Below are positions 33,997 through 33,997 of a stretch of 33,997 bases of DNA, one piece after another. Within the stretch, counting starts at the first letter, position 1. Every line of letters starts with the position of its first letter. The stretch comes from Methanobacteriota archaeon (GTDB lineage: Archaea > Thermoplasmatota > DTKX01 > VGTL01): assembly GCA_016874675.1 (NCBI GenBank), contig VGTL01000026.1, positions 1 to 33,997 of the forward strand. The letters run 5' to 3'. The position numbers and the translations under genes are program-made. The notes below the pieces were generated by a model. That model had not been told where the DNA came from. It was given only the letters and a program-made list of their open reading frames with translations, and searched no databases.

Positions 33997-33997
33997 A

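Noticed and set aside
1-33997. tRNA, rRNA or insertion-sequence genes
   Set aside because: I looked for cloverleaf and rRNA signatures and for transposase motifs and found none.

Overview
The window is GC-rich DNA from an archaeon. The evidence is AT-rich TATA boxes 25-30 bases before many starts, several probably leaderless genes, an archaeal/eukaryotic-type ATP-dependent DNA ligase, ABCE1/RLI, a LipS-like radical SAM enzyme and membrane-anchored winged-helix regulators. The giant secreted proteins built from NEW3, PQQ-propeller, PKD, TSP3 and FG-GAP units would fit a Thermoplasmata-like euryarchaeote. That placement is inferred from gene content and was not tested by phylogeny.

Layout: (1) 97-714 is an unknown helical protein. 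(2) 867-7235 encodes a 2122-residue NEW3-repeat surface protein with a cytosolic zinc ribbon. (3) 7557-11763 is a housekeeping block: DNA ligase, ABCE1 (convergent with the ligase, 1 base apart) and a NifU-like Fe-S protein. (4) 12177-17579 encodes a three-propeller PQQ/PKD membrane protein. (5) 17873-22695 holds a membrane-bound winged-helix regulator followed by a giant TSP3-type calcium-binding protein. (6) 23098-25694 is an operon of a secreted membrane-anchored protein, a 3-TM protein and a tandem winged-helix regulator. (7) 25932-29387 encodes an FG-GAP/PKD surface protein. (8) 29974-33996 has a small duplicated basic protein, a ferredoxin, TusA, a NifS/IscS homologue without the PLP lysine, a LipS-like radical SAM enzyme, a glycine-cleavage-H-like lipoyl carrier and a partial gene at the right edge.

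How the genes may work together: four giant exported proteins suggest an elaborate S-layer or cell-surface coat, two of them next to regulators that are themselves membrane-linked. The right end looks devoted to sulfur, Fe-S and lipoyl chemistry (ferredoxin, TusA, NifS-like, LipS-like, H-like).

The most unusual signal is a class of nine intergenic elements. Each is a purine-rich tandem-repeat arm, a short apex and the reverse-complement tandem-repeat arm. They occupy most of the longer gene-free gaps, many start within a few bases of a stop codon, and six of nine carry GGGAC at the apex. The other notable points are the lysine-less cysteine desulfurase homologue and the H-like gene that has no usable start codon upstream of its conserved N-terminal half.
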